Origin: Hydrangea macrophylla
Lineage: Eukaryota; Streptophyta; Magnoliopsida; Cornales; Hydrangeaceae
Assembly: GCA_033977485.1 (NCBI GenBank)
Contig: CM066991.1
Span: forward strand, 30,191,850 to 30,255,849
Reading direction: 5' to 3'
DNA: 64,000 nt
Positions 52,737-61,797 of this stretch are shown in pieces (positions within the stretch are counted from its first letter, which is position 1; every line of letters begins with the position of its first letter). The notes under the pieces were generated by a model. The model was not told the origin of the DNA. It ran no database searches and worked only from the letters and a program-made list of their open reading frames with translations. The translations under genes and the position numbers were made by a program.

Positions 52737-55700
52737 TGTAGACACCCCATTTTGTCGGCTATCGGATTTAGGAGACCCATAGCTTGGTGGTTCACAATGA
52801 TCGCAAAAGACTCGAAAGGACTCTCGGAAGTCAGCTCCATCTCTCAGAATGCTCAGGATGACCAAAATGCCCCTAAAAGCCCGAAAACTCCCAGATTTGG
52901 TCCCAAAGTTCTGAAAACATACTATGTCGTAAGAAAAGCGATAAAAAGAGTTTTAAAGAGAAATCAGATAAAATCGTCGGCTCCCAGAGACCCCCGGAAG
53001 TCCCGGAAGTTCCCGGAAAGTCCCCGTTGACCGGTTTGACCAAGGTTTGACCAGGTTTGACCAAGGTTTGACCAGGTTTGACCAAGTTTGACCAAAATCG
53101 TCCGAATTCACCAAAATCATTTTAAATCACGGGAAAAGTGTTAAAACAAGTTCCAAAAGAAAATCGAGCGAAAACACCAGCTCCCGGGAACTCCCGGAGG
53201 TTTCTAAAACTTCCCGGGAATCCCAGGTTTGACCAGTTTGACCAGAATTTGACTTTGGAACCGGGGTGCCGAAACAATTTTTAAATATTTTTCATGGATA
53301 CTAGAGGTCAATAGCTTTCCAACGGTATATCGCACATAATTTCTGGATTTAAAACGAATTTATTATGAATTTCCAAAGGCGAAAAAGGCGATCAAATCGG
53401 CTTTTATCGCGAATACCGCAAAACTTTTCAAAGTGACCTATCCCCGAACTATTTTTTATGTAAAGTAGACTCCATTACCTTTCCAACGGTATATCACAAC
53501 CTCAATTTGGAGTTCATACGCATTTTCTGTGAATTTCGGACGAAATAGGGCCTTTTCGCGAATACCGGAACATCAGGGGGCCTAAACAGCATTATCCAGA
53601 CGAAGGGAGGAGCAGTGCCGCCGCGGCAGTGGCCCAGTGCCGCCGCGGCACTCTCCCCCAGAACAGTGAGTTTTTGTAATTATTTTTGTGGTCCCATTTT
53701 GATTAATTAAAAGCCAAAACGACATAGTTTTATGATTTCAGATGTTTGGAGCCAATGGGAACACTTTTAAAACCCCAAAACCACCCCAAGTTGGCCTATA
53801 TAAACACCCCATTACTCCTCATTTTAGGGGAGTCAAATGTGAGTTTTGAAAAGTTTGGGAGAGAAAGTTGTAGAGATAAGGTTAGAGTAGAGAGAAAAAG
53901 AAGCATTCCTCTTTGATTTTCAAAACAAAAGTGAGTTCTAACTTTGTTTTTTACTTCATTACTTCCATTTATTTCAACATTCAATACTTCCAACCACCAT
54001 TTTAGTGAGCATTCAAGAGAGTGGAAGCTTCTTCCATGTCTAAGTGTCATCACATATGAGTGAAACACCAACCTACAAGTTCATGCTTCATGAATATCAT
54101 ATGTTGATCATCATCTATTTGCTTGTTTATTTATTGTTTATCTCTTCTTATCCCATTTCTTTTTGTTTTCTTTTATTTACTTACTAGTTCATCATCATCT
54201 AAGTGATGACATGAAGTTTGGGGTGAGTGAATCCTTATGGATAGTAGCTCTTGACCTCAAAAACATGTTTGATAGATGATGATCATAACCTCAATACTTC
54301 CAAGGTATTCTTGGAATGTATTGAAGTTATGCTCTAAAAATAAAATAAACCTCTCCAACAATCTTGGAGATTCTTAATGATGAGTTTGATGTTGGTATTC
54401 TAAGTGGTCATAATCCTTATTGAGTGTTGAAAATGTGCTTTCAAAACATCCATTTCAAAACCCCTCTCAAACCCTCTCATTTGGTTTCAAGAAACAAAAC
54501 TTTATTTTCCAAAATCTCCAAAACAATGACCCAAAATAATGAGCTGTTCAGATTCAAAGATTTGTTTTGAATTAAATACTCAAGTTATGATGATGAAACC
54601 ACTTGGAAAACCTTCCTAATACATCATAGTTTGTCCCTAATTTCTCTCATCAATTATTGAAATGTAAAAGTATTTGTTTTGGATGTGAGAAGTTCATATT
54701 CATAATCTGCCTCTGTTCTCACAGAATGTTTATCTAACTTCTTGCACTTATTCTGGACATTTTCATCACTGTACATATATCTTTTCTATTTTTTTTATAA
54801 AACTTGGGTGTCTTAGGAAACTTTTGGTATATAATGGGTCATCATAAACCTTTTCTTTGATTTATGAAAAATCATACAAAATCAGTCAACAGTGCAGTTT
54901 TTTTTTCTGAGTCATGTGTACATTCTGATTTCTTTCTTTTAATCTGTGATAGCTATTGATGTTTGGCTTTTTGGGTTATTTTCTAGACACAATAAGAAGG
55001 ATCTCAGATTTTTCTCACATTTTTTCTAGGCACATTTGACCTCCCATTATAATGTTGCAAAGTGCCATATGCAGTCTGTCCACTATTCACAGCAAGCACC
55101 TTTCAACTTTTATTCTTTGATTTGATGCTCATATGCATTCCAAATTAGCTCACATCTTAGGAAGTAGTTCATACTACATTTGTATATATCCCATGTTGAT
55201 TTAATCCATTCATTCATGCACATTTTAGACTACTAAGTCATTTTAGAAATCCATGAACACAAAACACACTACAACCTTTGCACATTTTTAGGTTCATACA
55301 ATACATTCATGCAAGATTTGGGGTTTTTGTAACTCTTAATCTAAGAAGATTATAAGGAATGAACTTGATCACACGTTCATGCTTCCCCTCGATCTAATCA
55401 TCCTTTCTCATCCGTCCCGGGGATTGAGAGATCTTCTTTTCTCAAAGAATAACATGCATCATACTAGCTTGCTAAGCATATTTTCGTTTCTTTTTACTTG
55501 TTTCAAGAACAAATTCATGTCCCCTTTAGATTAGGAAGTCTTGAATATTTGATACATGATTAGACGATTTTTCCTAGGTTTATTTGTGTGATCTTTCACC
55601 TCACATTGCATGATATTTGATTTAGATCTTATGAATGATATCTTATCTTTTGATCTTCCATTTTCAAGTTTCTTATGTGATGTAATATACTATCATAGTA

Positions 55701-56022
55701 TTATTTGTCGAACCAAACATAGTATAAGATGATTATTTGGATGCTAATTGAGGCCCGTCGAAAGACGGGGCGAGTAGAGGGTGTTTTAGTCGCGACAAAG
55801 GCTCCTTCCTCTCTCGTACCAAAACCCCGAACCAAGTTCTTTGGTTATGAAGGGCCGGTGCCCTTATCCGCTTGGGTGAGTCAAAATTAGGTTTCTTGGT
55901 TCCTTAAAGACCAAGTGGCGACTCTGTATCTGTTTTCAACAGACCTTTCGTTTTCTTTCCTTTTCAAATCAATTTCAAAACAATCTCGAACGAGAGAAGT
56001 GGTCCGAAGCCCGGTATCCACA
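52737..56022 (+). repeat. 3' LTR of Tat element 3 (3286 bp)
   Basis: It is almost identical to 35377-38674. Differences are one extra GGTTTGACCA unit near 53050, one palindrome unit fewer near 53613-53652 and about eleven substitutions. TATA box at 53796-53805. Confidence 0.95.
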
Positions 56023-56027
56023 GGGAT
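56023..56027. other. Target site duplication of Tat element 3, right
   Basis: GGGAT directly after ...GGTATCCACA. It matches 35372-35376. Confidence 0.95.
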
Positions 56028-57027
56028 GTACAAGAGATCTTAGCCAACTAAGAAGCCGGCCTAGATTGCTTCGTGTTCTTCATGCTCGGCCACAGGAGCT
56101 TGGCCAGGACTATAGAGAAGCCATTTTGGATATCAAAGCCGAGGGTGGAAGGGAAGAAACTGTTGGGGTGAGCGGTTGCCCATGTGTTCATAAAAGAAAG
56201 AAAAAAGATGATTGAAAGAAAGGCCTTTAGGGCCGAAATTAGAAAAATGGAAAGCAAAGGCCAAGGAATACTCTAGTGGTGTGGTAGGGTCAAAGGTATC
56301 AACCAAGCCTTTCTCGGGGATATAAGATTAGAGCCAACACTGGAGAAGCCAAAGGGGTCCCCCTGATGTCTTGAAGTTGGAAAAATGAGCTCGAGGACGC
56401 CGCGGTAAAGGTGGGAAAGAACGAGCGGGGCAAGAGCAAGCTTCTTTCCCGAGACCAAGGCTAGGGCAATGTGATGATACTCTTTGGTAACCCCATAGGA
56501 GGCCGAACAGAAAACGAAACGGTTCAGCCAGTAGACCAGGAAAGCAACGTGTTCTTGGTCAGTGACCTCCCCTTGTCCCATACTGGCCAAGATGAATTGT
56601 CCGAAGGCAGTGATGAACCGCAGACCATTACCCGTATTGGTCCTAGGGCGTACAAATTCCAAAGAAGAAGAAAGATTGGGGGTAATTTCCTCACCGTGAG
56701 CAAGCAAACCAGTAAGAAAACAGACTTTCTGAATGGTCGGGCTCATAAGGCCGCAACGGAAGAAAAAAGCATTGGCCGAAGTCAACCAGAAGAATAGAGA
56801 AGAAAAGAAGAGAGGTTTATCAAGGAAGAATCTCTCTCGGCTAAGCATGATGGCATCATAGATGTCAAGGGCCCTCCATAGGTCCTTTTTCACCTCCGCC
56901 AATCGGTCTACCCAGTAAATCCAGTCAATATATGGAATAAGCCAATTCCTCAAAGGGTTGGAAGGGAAAAACTGTGAGCCCCATTCAAAATCAGGAGACT
57001 GGTAAAGTAATTCATTGTCTTCTACAA
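56028..57027 (-). pseudogene. Antisense gene of Tat element 2, 5' part (plant-mobile-domain-like)
   Basis: The minus-strand frame 56953-56273, open upstream to the Tekay LTR, reads NWLIPYIDWIYWVDRLAEVK, then LFFSSLFFWLTSANAFFFRC and GLMSPTIQKVCFLTGLLAHG. An adjoining frame 56257-56048 follows. The pattern of an aromatic-rich helix, then a FxxGxMSPTIxxVxxLTGL block, is that of retrotransposon-carried PMD-like proteins. The gene is broken three times: stops within, Tat element 3 at its 3' side, and the Tekay LTR at 57028, which removes its 5' end from the window. Confidence 0.7.
57023..57027. other. Left target site of the Tekay-like element
   Basis: TACAA precedes the LTR start TGTAATACCC. 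The right copy is outside the window, so the duplication is unconfirmed. Confidence 0.5.
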
Positions 57028-57130
57028 TGTAATACCCTGTATTTTTGTAATATATTATGTGAATAAGACCCTGTATGCTTCTTTTAATACTTGTATGAGC
57101 TTGGCCTTACCCTTGGTATATTTTTGATAC

Positions 57131-57234
57131 CAATCGATTGGCAAGTATATCAATCGATTGCTTATACCAATCGATTGAACTTTATCTCAATCGATTGATT
57201 GTTTCAATCGATTGACACTTATGTCAATTGATTG
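57131..57234. repeat. Palindrome cluster 1 in the Tekay LTR: three pairs of CAATCGATTG
   Basis: Starts at 57131, 57151, 57168, 57188, 57205 and 57225, so spacings alternate exactly 20, 17, 20, 17, 20. The last copy has one mismatch. The cluster lies upstream of a CACGTG box and the TATA box, so in U3. Confidence 0.95.
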
Positions 57235-57293
57235 GAGGCAGCTGGGCAGATTCTTTTGCTCTGGCTGAGGAGAGGCCACGTGAACACTCTCTC

Positions 57294-57304
57294 CTTATAT
57301 ATAC
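57294..57304 (+). promoter_or_regulatory. TATA box of the Tekay LTR, with upstream G-box
   Basis: CTTATATATACC, with CACGTG (a plant G-box core) at 57277-57282. Together with the palindromes 60-160 bases upstream this looks like the LTR promoter. Confidence 0.6.
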
Positions 57305-57725
57305 CAACCATTTTCCTGCGTTTTTCTCTTTAGAAAAATCAGAGAGAGTGAGAGGGAGTGTTTTGTGTGTGTTTATATATATATAAACACGCATATATAT
57401 ATACACACATATATACATGTATTTACACTCACACACACAGATAGACTGAGAAGAAGGAGAAGAAGATCAAGAAGAAAAAGAAAAGAAGGAGAAAGAGAAG
57501 AGAGAAGGCAGAGAGCAGAGGAAAGAGAGAAGAGGGAGACCACCATTGAAGCTCAAGCTTCAACACACATTCCCAAACACGCCCTTAACGCCTAGGTGAG
57601 TTTTAAACTCACTTGGTAGCCTTACATTGATGTTAGAACATGTTTTGAATGAAGAAATGGAGAGAAATCATGTATTCCCGTTTATATGTTGCTGGGCAGT
57701 CTTCTCTGTGAAGAAAACGAAGTGT

Positions 57726-57889
57726 CAATCGATTGACACTTTATCAATCGATTGACATTTTTCATGTCTCAATCGATTGACATTTTATGCAATCGATTGA
57801 CATGGATTGTGATCCAATCGATTGAACTTTCTTCCAATCGATTGACACTACTTTTATACCAATCGATTGACATCTATATCAATCGATTG
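57726..57889. repeat. Palindrome cluster 2 in the Tekay LTR: four pairs of CAATCGATTG
   Basis: Starts at 57726, 57745, 57770, 57790, 57815, 57835, 57860 and 57880. Spacings are 19, 25, 20, 25, 20, 25, 20. All eight copies are exact. The cluster lies about 430 bases downstream of the TATA box, so it should be transcribed. Confidence 0.95.
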
Positions 57890-58215
57890 GAAGTTTCAGT
57901 TTACTGTTTTACTTGTTTAGTTAATGTAATAACTGTTTAGTTGTTTATTTACTGTTCAGTATTTCTCAGCATGCTTTATTATTGTAATACAGACATGATA
58001 ACGAATTAATGCAGCGTAGGGTCGTAGTAACAACAAGACTAACGGATAATGATTATAATGTTAGATAACAGAATAGTCGTGAATCCTTTGGAGTTAACGT
58101 TCATTTCATTCCGAGTAGTCGGGCCACATTGGGATTGTCATGTATCGGTGATAGAGTCGAACTTAAGTAGGTTTGCTAAGATTCGGGAAATTTGCGTGGG
58201 CGGGCTTTGGTCGAT

Positions 58216-58560
58216 CATATGTTCTTAAAAGCGGTAGACAGACGAAGGTGTCTATGACTTGCGGTGAACCGGACCATTTGCCCTAAGATAGCCAGATGAT
58301 CTAATCATATGTTCTTAAAAGCGGTAGACAGACGAAGGTGTCTATGACATGCGGTGGACCGTGATCACTAGTAGACGTCGCTAAGTCGTGGCATAGAATG
58401 ATGTACTGTTGTTTAAAGCGTTATATCCCTGACATGCGGTGGACTGTGCATATGTTCTTAAAAGCGGGGGATGGACTAACGTGGTATCCATGACATGCGG
58501 TGGACTGTGCATATGTTCTTAAAAGCGGTGGATGAGCAATGGTGTGTCATAGAGTTGAAC
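58216..58560. repeat. Direct repeats in the Tekay LTR
   Basis: CATATGTTCTTAAAAGCGG recurs at about 58216, 58304, 58448 and 58508. It is followed by GTAGACAGACGAAGG or related sequence and a TGACATGCGGTGGAC(C/T)GTG end. The copies are 60-144 bases apart. Confidence 0.85.
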
Positions 58561-59250
58561 TACTGTCGAGTCTGTTCCCCTATCTAGACGTGTTATCGGT
58601 TTTATATAAGTAAAACATTAGTAATCGGATCATTGGATTGATTAAAGGAGTTACCCTTACAGAACTCTAACTTGTTGCGGCTTATAACTTGTAATAACTT
58701 CAATAGTCGATACCCTGTTAGTATTTAACTCACTCAGCTTTCATTTAGCTGACGGCGTTTATGCCGCTGGACATTTCTACGTTCCAGCGCACCCTGGTTA
58801 TGACTATACAGGTGAAGGGCCTGCAGGAGAGGACTACTATAACGGTGACGGAGTCCCTGTGGAGGATTTCCCCGATGGAGGTCAGACTGAAGAAGACTAC
58901 TACGCCGAGGACTACCTTTATGCCAACTGAAGACTAGACTAGAATTGTAGCTAATTGTCTTTACCATTTTAGAACCCTTTTTGTAGTCAGGCATATGTTG
59001 CCTTGACATTTGTACTTCCGCTGCCTTATATTTGATTCGAGACTCTGATATGTAATAGTTAGTAACTTCTGTTGACCTTATGTTACGTTGTGATCAGAAC
59101 CTAGACTTCATTGTTGTTACACTATTACTTCTTGTTGCTTAGTACTGCGTGGTGTGGACAATCATGTGACTTCACCCGTCGCTGCCTTTGGACCCAAAAA
59201 GGAAATTTATTTTTCTCTATTTTTGCCGTTCCGGGGTGTGACAGGATTTT

Positions 59251-59262
59251 TGGTATCAGAGC
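59251..59262 (+). other. Primer binding site, initiator Met tRNA
   Basis: TGGTATCAGAGC lies seven bases after the LTR end, within GGATTTTTGGTATCAGAGCC. This is the standard leader of Tekay-type elements. Confidence 0.9.
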
Positions 59263-59381
59263 CTAGGTTGTATACCTTTTCGCTCACAGATTGTCCCACA
59301 CCATCTGGTCCTAGAACCTTGAGATTCTATAGATGGATATTAAGATTAGTTCTGACTTAAGGTAGTCCCTTTTCAGGTAGC

Positions 59382-60305
59382 ATGGCACCGCCGCTGTTCG
59401 TTCCAGACGAGTTCGGAGGACACTATGTGTATGAGGGTAGTATTGCGCCAGCAGATCCAGAGTACTATGCCTGGAAGGTTAGGCAGAGAGCTATTGCAGA
59501 GACAGAGCGAGACATGCGGATTGAGCAGCAGAGATTTGGGACCCAGGACCCAGAAGTGATACGTCAGGAGATGATCTACCGCAAGGAGACCTTCAAACGC
59601 ATCGAGGAGGATTCTCTACTGATGTTATGAGACCGTTCTTCGTATCAGGTTCTACTTGCACAGGTTAGAGCAGCACCTCCACCCCCACCAGAAGAGGACA
59701 TGGCTGATGCACCCCCAGCAGATGAGGATCCGGAGGGTGATGATGAGAGCGATGACGATGATGAGCCAGAGGATGCAGATGAGGAGATGGAGGATGAGGA
59801 GGACGAGGACACCGATGACGAGGAGCCGGAGTATGATCCAGAGGAGGAGGACCCCGTGGACCCAGCCGATATGGACGTGCCAGTTGGCATAGATATTGTG
59901 GTTGCAGAGGGTTATCCGATAGAGGAAGAGGAACTAGCCGCAGACGATGATGCAGTAGTACCAGTCTTACCAGGAGGCGTTATAGCACAGCTAGCAGCTG
60001 AGTGGGCCGCAGAGATGGCTGCACATCCCCATGGATTCGAGATCGGAGCACCGGAGTTGGCACAGGCTATGGTACAGGCTGAGGCACTTGCAGCCACATT
60101 TGATGCAGCCCAGGCTGACATGGCCGCTGATGCAGGGGATTTAGGAGCTGTTGTGGAGCATGATGGACCCAAGCTGATCGAGGATGTTGTGATAGAGGAT
60201 GAGGACATGATGGATGACGATGACATGGATGAGGATGATGTTTTGTCTGAGGTTGCCCCAGAGGACGAGGCTTCTATCTATGGATCCGATGTGGACAACT
60301 TTTGA
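59382..60305 (+). pseudogene. Acidic extra ORF upstream of gag, one in-frame stop
   Basis: ATG at 59382 (MAPPLFVPDEFGGHYVYEGS). The frame is open to 60305 except for a TGA at 59628. A second ATG follows at 59700. The first 82 residues are a mixed-charge segment (YYAWKVRQRAIAETERDMRI). Then comes a very acidic tract (DDESDDDDEPEDADEEMEDE), an Ala-rich helical part (AQLAAEWAAEMAAH; ALAATFDAAQADMAADAG) and an acidic end with YGSDVDNF. I recognise no family. Its position between the primer site and gag is unusual for this lineage. It ends 397 bases before gag in the same overall orientation. It could be an added ORF of this subfamily. Confidence 0.65.
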
Positions 60306-60702
60306 GTCCAGTACCTTTAGGACTTAGACTTTTACGTTTGACTTTAGGACATGTTGTCCGCTTACTTTTGACGCTTACATAGACAGCTATTGACCGTAGC
60401 CTTTTTGTATAGGTAGCCACCAGTAGTGGTTTTGTGTATATCTTTCTTTTGTTTAGATCTTGTATAGGGTCATGTACTACGCGGTACACAGATGATCTAT
60501 TGTGTACTCCGCTGTACATCTTTTGGGTATATATATATGGCAGATCGTTTCTCTTGGTTACTTCTGTTATCACCTCATTATTATGTTATGGTTGTGATGT
60601 TGATTCATGTTACGCTTTCTGTTATTTAAGTATGATCATTTCCCCGAGGAGATTGTCGGCTAATCGTTAGATCCTTCATAGGTACACCTCACACGGATCA
60701 CT
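60306..60702. other. Spacer between the acidic ORF and gag
   Basis: T-rich, no ORF. It may hold a splice acceptor for gag expression (a CTTCATAG before GTACACC near 60681), but this is only a motif. Confidence 0.4.
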
Positions 60703-61797
60703 ATGGTGGGACCCACAAGGAACCAAGCACGACTGGGAGCACCCATTCCCGAGGGTATGGACCCAACTGGAGTCTTCGAAGCTTTCATGCAACGGATGGA
60801 GCACATCAGCGATACCTACAATCATGCCACCAACGACAATGGTAACAACCACTTTGTCCCTCCAAGGCAGACAGGCGATAAACTGTTGGAACGATTTCGT
60901 GGCCTGCGACCCGAAAAGTTCGACGGCATGGCAGAGTCCTGGAAAGCAGAGCAATGGATACGGGAGTTGGAGCTAATCTTTGAAGCCCTGGAGTGTAGTG
61001 AGCTTGACAAGAGACGTCTAGCCGCATTTCAACTAACTTACTCCGCCGCGGACTGGTGGGAGGCCGAGAGAGCCACGATTGGGATTGGCGCTGCAAGGAG
61101 AATGCCTTGGGAAGCATTCAAGACTCTATTTCTCGAGAAGTATTTCCCTGAGGACGAAAGAGACCAACAAGAGAGGAATTTCCTGAGTCTAACCCAAGGA
61201 AACTGGACTGTCAGAGAGTATACTACACAATTTGAGCGACTTTCCCGTTTCGCTCCGCATATGATAGACACCTCCGTCAAGAAGGTCAAGCGATTCCACC
61301 AAGGACTTAACCCACACCTCCGGCACATGATGATAGGCCATCTGGGCCAGTCGTTTGAAGGGATTATCCGTCTTGCTTCAAGTTTGGAAAAGGATGCTTA
61401 CCCTATACAAGGACCACAAGCGAATCGACCTCCACCCAGGACCTTCCAACCAAGGAACCTCTCCGCGCAATCATCAAGGAACAGTCAAGGATGGAAACCT
61501 CAGACCAACAACTACCAAGGAACCAAGCGCACATGGGATGGGACAAGGAAGCCCCAAGCTAATTTTCCTCGACAACAGAATCAACAGCAAGGACCACCTC
61601 AGGCACAGCCCGTCGCTCAGCGACAGAATATTGATGGATGTTTCAACTGTGGAGTGCCAGGACATATTGCAAAGTATTGCACAGCCCCCAAGACCAACCG
61701 CCGCAATGACCTCGTCTGCCACAACTGTAACAAGCCTGGTCACATAAGCAAGGATTGTCGAGCACCACGTGGAGGCTACTATGGAGCGCCTGCTTAA
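60703..61797 (+). CDS. gag of the Tekay-like element
   Basis: ATG at 60703 (MVGPTRNQARLGAPIPEGMD), 364 residues. The retrotransposon-gag core is LLERFRGLRPEKFDGMAESW, then AAFQLTYSAADWWEAERATI and FLEKYFPEDERDQQERNF. After a Pro/Gln/Asn-rich linker come two CCHC zinc knuckles: CFNCGVPGHIAKYC (61639-61680) and CHNCNKPGHISKDC (61716-61757). A TAA at 61795 ends the frame, but the protease-pol frame continues in the same phase with no ATG. In this lineage gag-pol is normally one ORF, so the TAA is probably a mutation (a Gln codon would fit a C-to-T change). Confidence 0.9.
   Translation: MVGPTRNQARLGAPIPEGMDPTGVFEAFMQRMEHISDTYNHATNDNGNNHFVPPRQTGDKLLERFRGLRPEKFDGMAESWKAEQWIRELELIFEALECSELDKRRLAAFQLTYSAADWWEAERATIGIGAARRMPWEAFKTLFLEKYFPEDERDQQERNFLSLTQGNWTVREYTTQFERLSRFAPHMIDTSVKKVKRFHQGLNPHLRHMMIGHLGQSFEGIIRLASSLEKDAYPIQGPQANRPPPRTFQPRNLSAQSSRNSQGWKPQTNNYQGTKRTWDGTRKPQANFPRQQNQQQGPPQAQPVAQRQNIDGCFNCGVPGHIAKYCTAPKTNRRNDLVCHNCNKPGHISKDCRAPRGGYYGAPA

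Larger units (their letters stand above)
35377..56022 (+). mobile_element. Tat element 3, 20.6 kb, nearly intact
   Basis: It has complete LTRs (35377-38674 and 52737-56022), a tRNA-Arg-type primer site, a polypurine tract and a 5-bp duplication GGGAT. Inside are a leader with a hairpin repeat, gag-protease-G-patch-RT-RNase H-archaeal RNase H-integrase (one stop), then two minus-strand genes, a 154-bp tandem repeat and the 3' LTR. By eye the two LTRs differ by about eleven substitutions and two repeat-unit indels in 3.3 kb, about 0.3-0.4 percent, so the insertion is young. It interrupts the antisense gene of Tat element 2. Size and layout fit the Ogre/Tat group. Confidence 0.95.
25255..57027 (+). 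mobile_element. Tat element 2, split by two younger insertions
   Basis: Segment 25255-35376 holds an LTR-like region, gag, protease, RT, two RNase H domains and integrase on the plus strand, then the start of a minus-strand gene region. Tat element 3 is inserted at 35377. The antisense gene resumes at 56028 and is cut again at 57028 by the Tekay-like LTR. The 3' LTR must lie beyond the window. The polyprotein has many stops, so this is the oldest layer of the nest. Confidence 0.85.
57028..59243 (+). repeat. 5' LTR of the Tekay-like element (2216 bp)
   Basis: Ends TGTAATACCC and GGGTGTGACA are complementary but for two bases. Contents in order: palindrome cluster 1 (57131-57234), a CACGTG box (57277-57282), TATA (57294-57304), AT and GA microsatellites, palindrome cluster 2 (57726-57889), a direct repeat array (58216-58560) and a Tyr/Asp-coding-looking tail near 58760-58929. 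Confidence 0.85.

Noticed and set aside
57726..57889. CRISPR-like array (regular repeats with spacers)
   Set aside because: The repeats are only 10 bp and the spacers 9-15 bp. The context is a plant LTR, and there are no cas genes.
58761..58929. Tyr/Asp-rich open frame near the end of the Tekay LTR
   Set aside because: It is open in two frames, has no clear start, and lies inside an LTR. I could not tell coding from composition, although a conserved short peptide cannot be excluded.
59251..59262. tRNA gene fragment
   Set aside because: Together with the sites at 20983 and 38678 these are primer binding sites complementary to tRNA 3' ends. No cloverleaf or A/B boxes are present.
59645..59890. 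Serine-rich minus-strand ORF
   Set aside because: It is the antisense of the Asp/Glu-rich tract of the acidic ORF. Low-complexity GA-rich codons read as Ser on the other strand.
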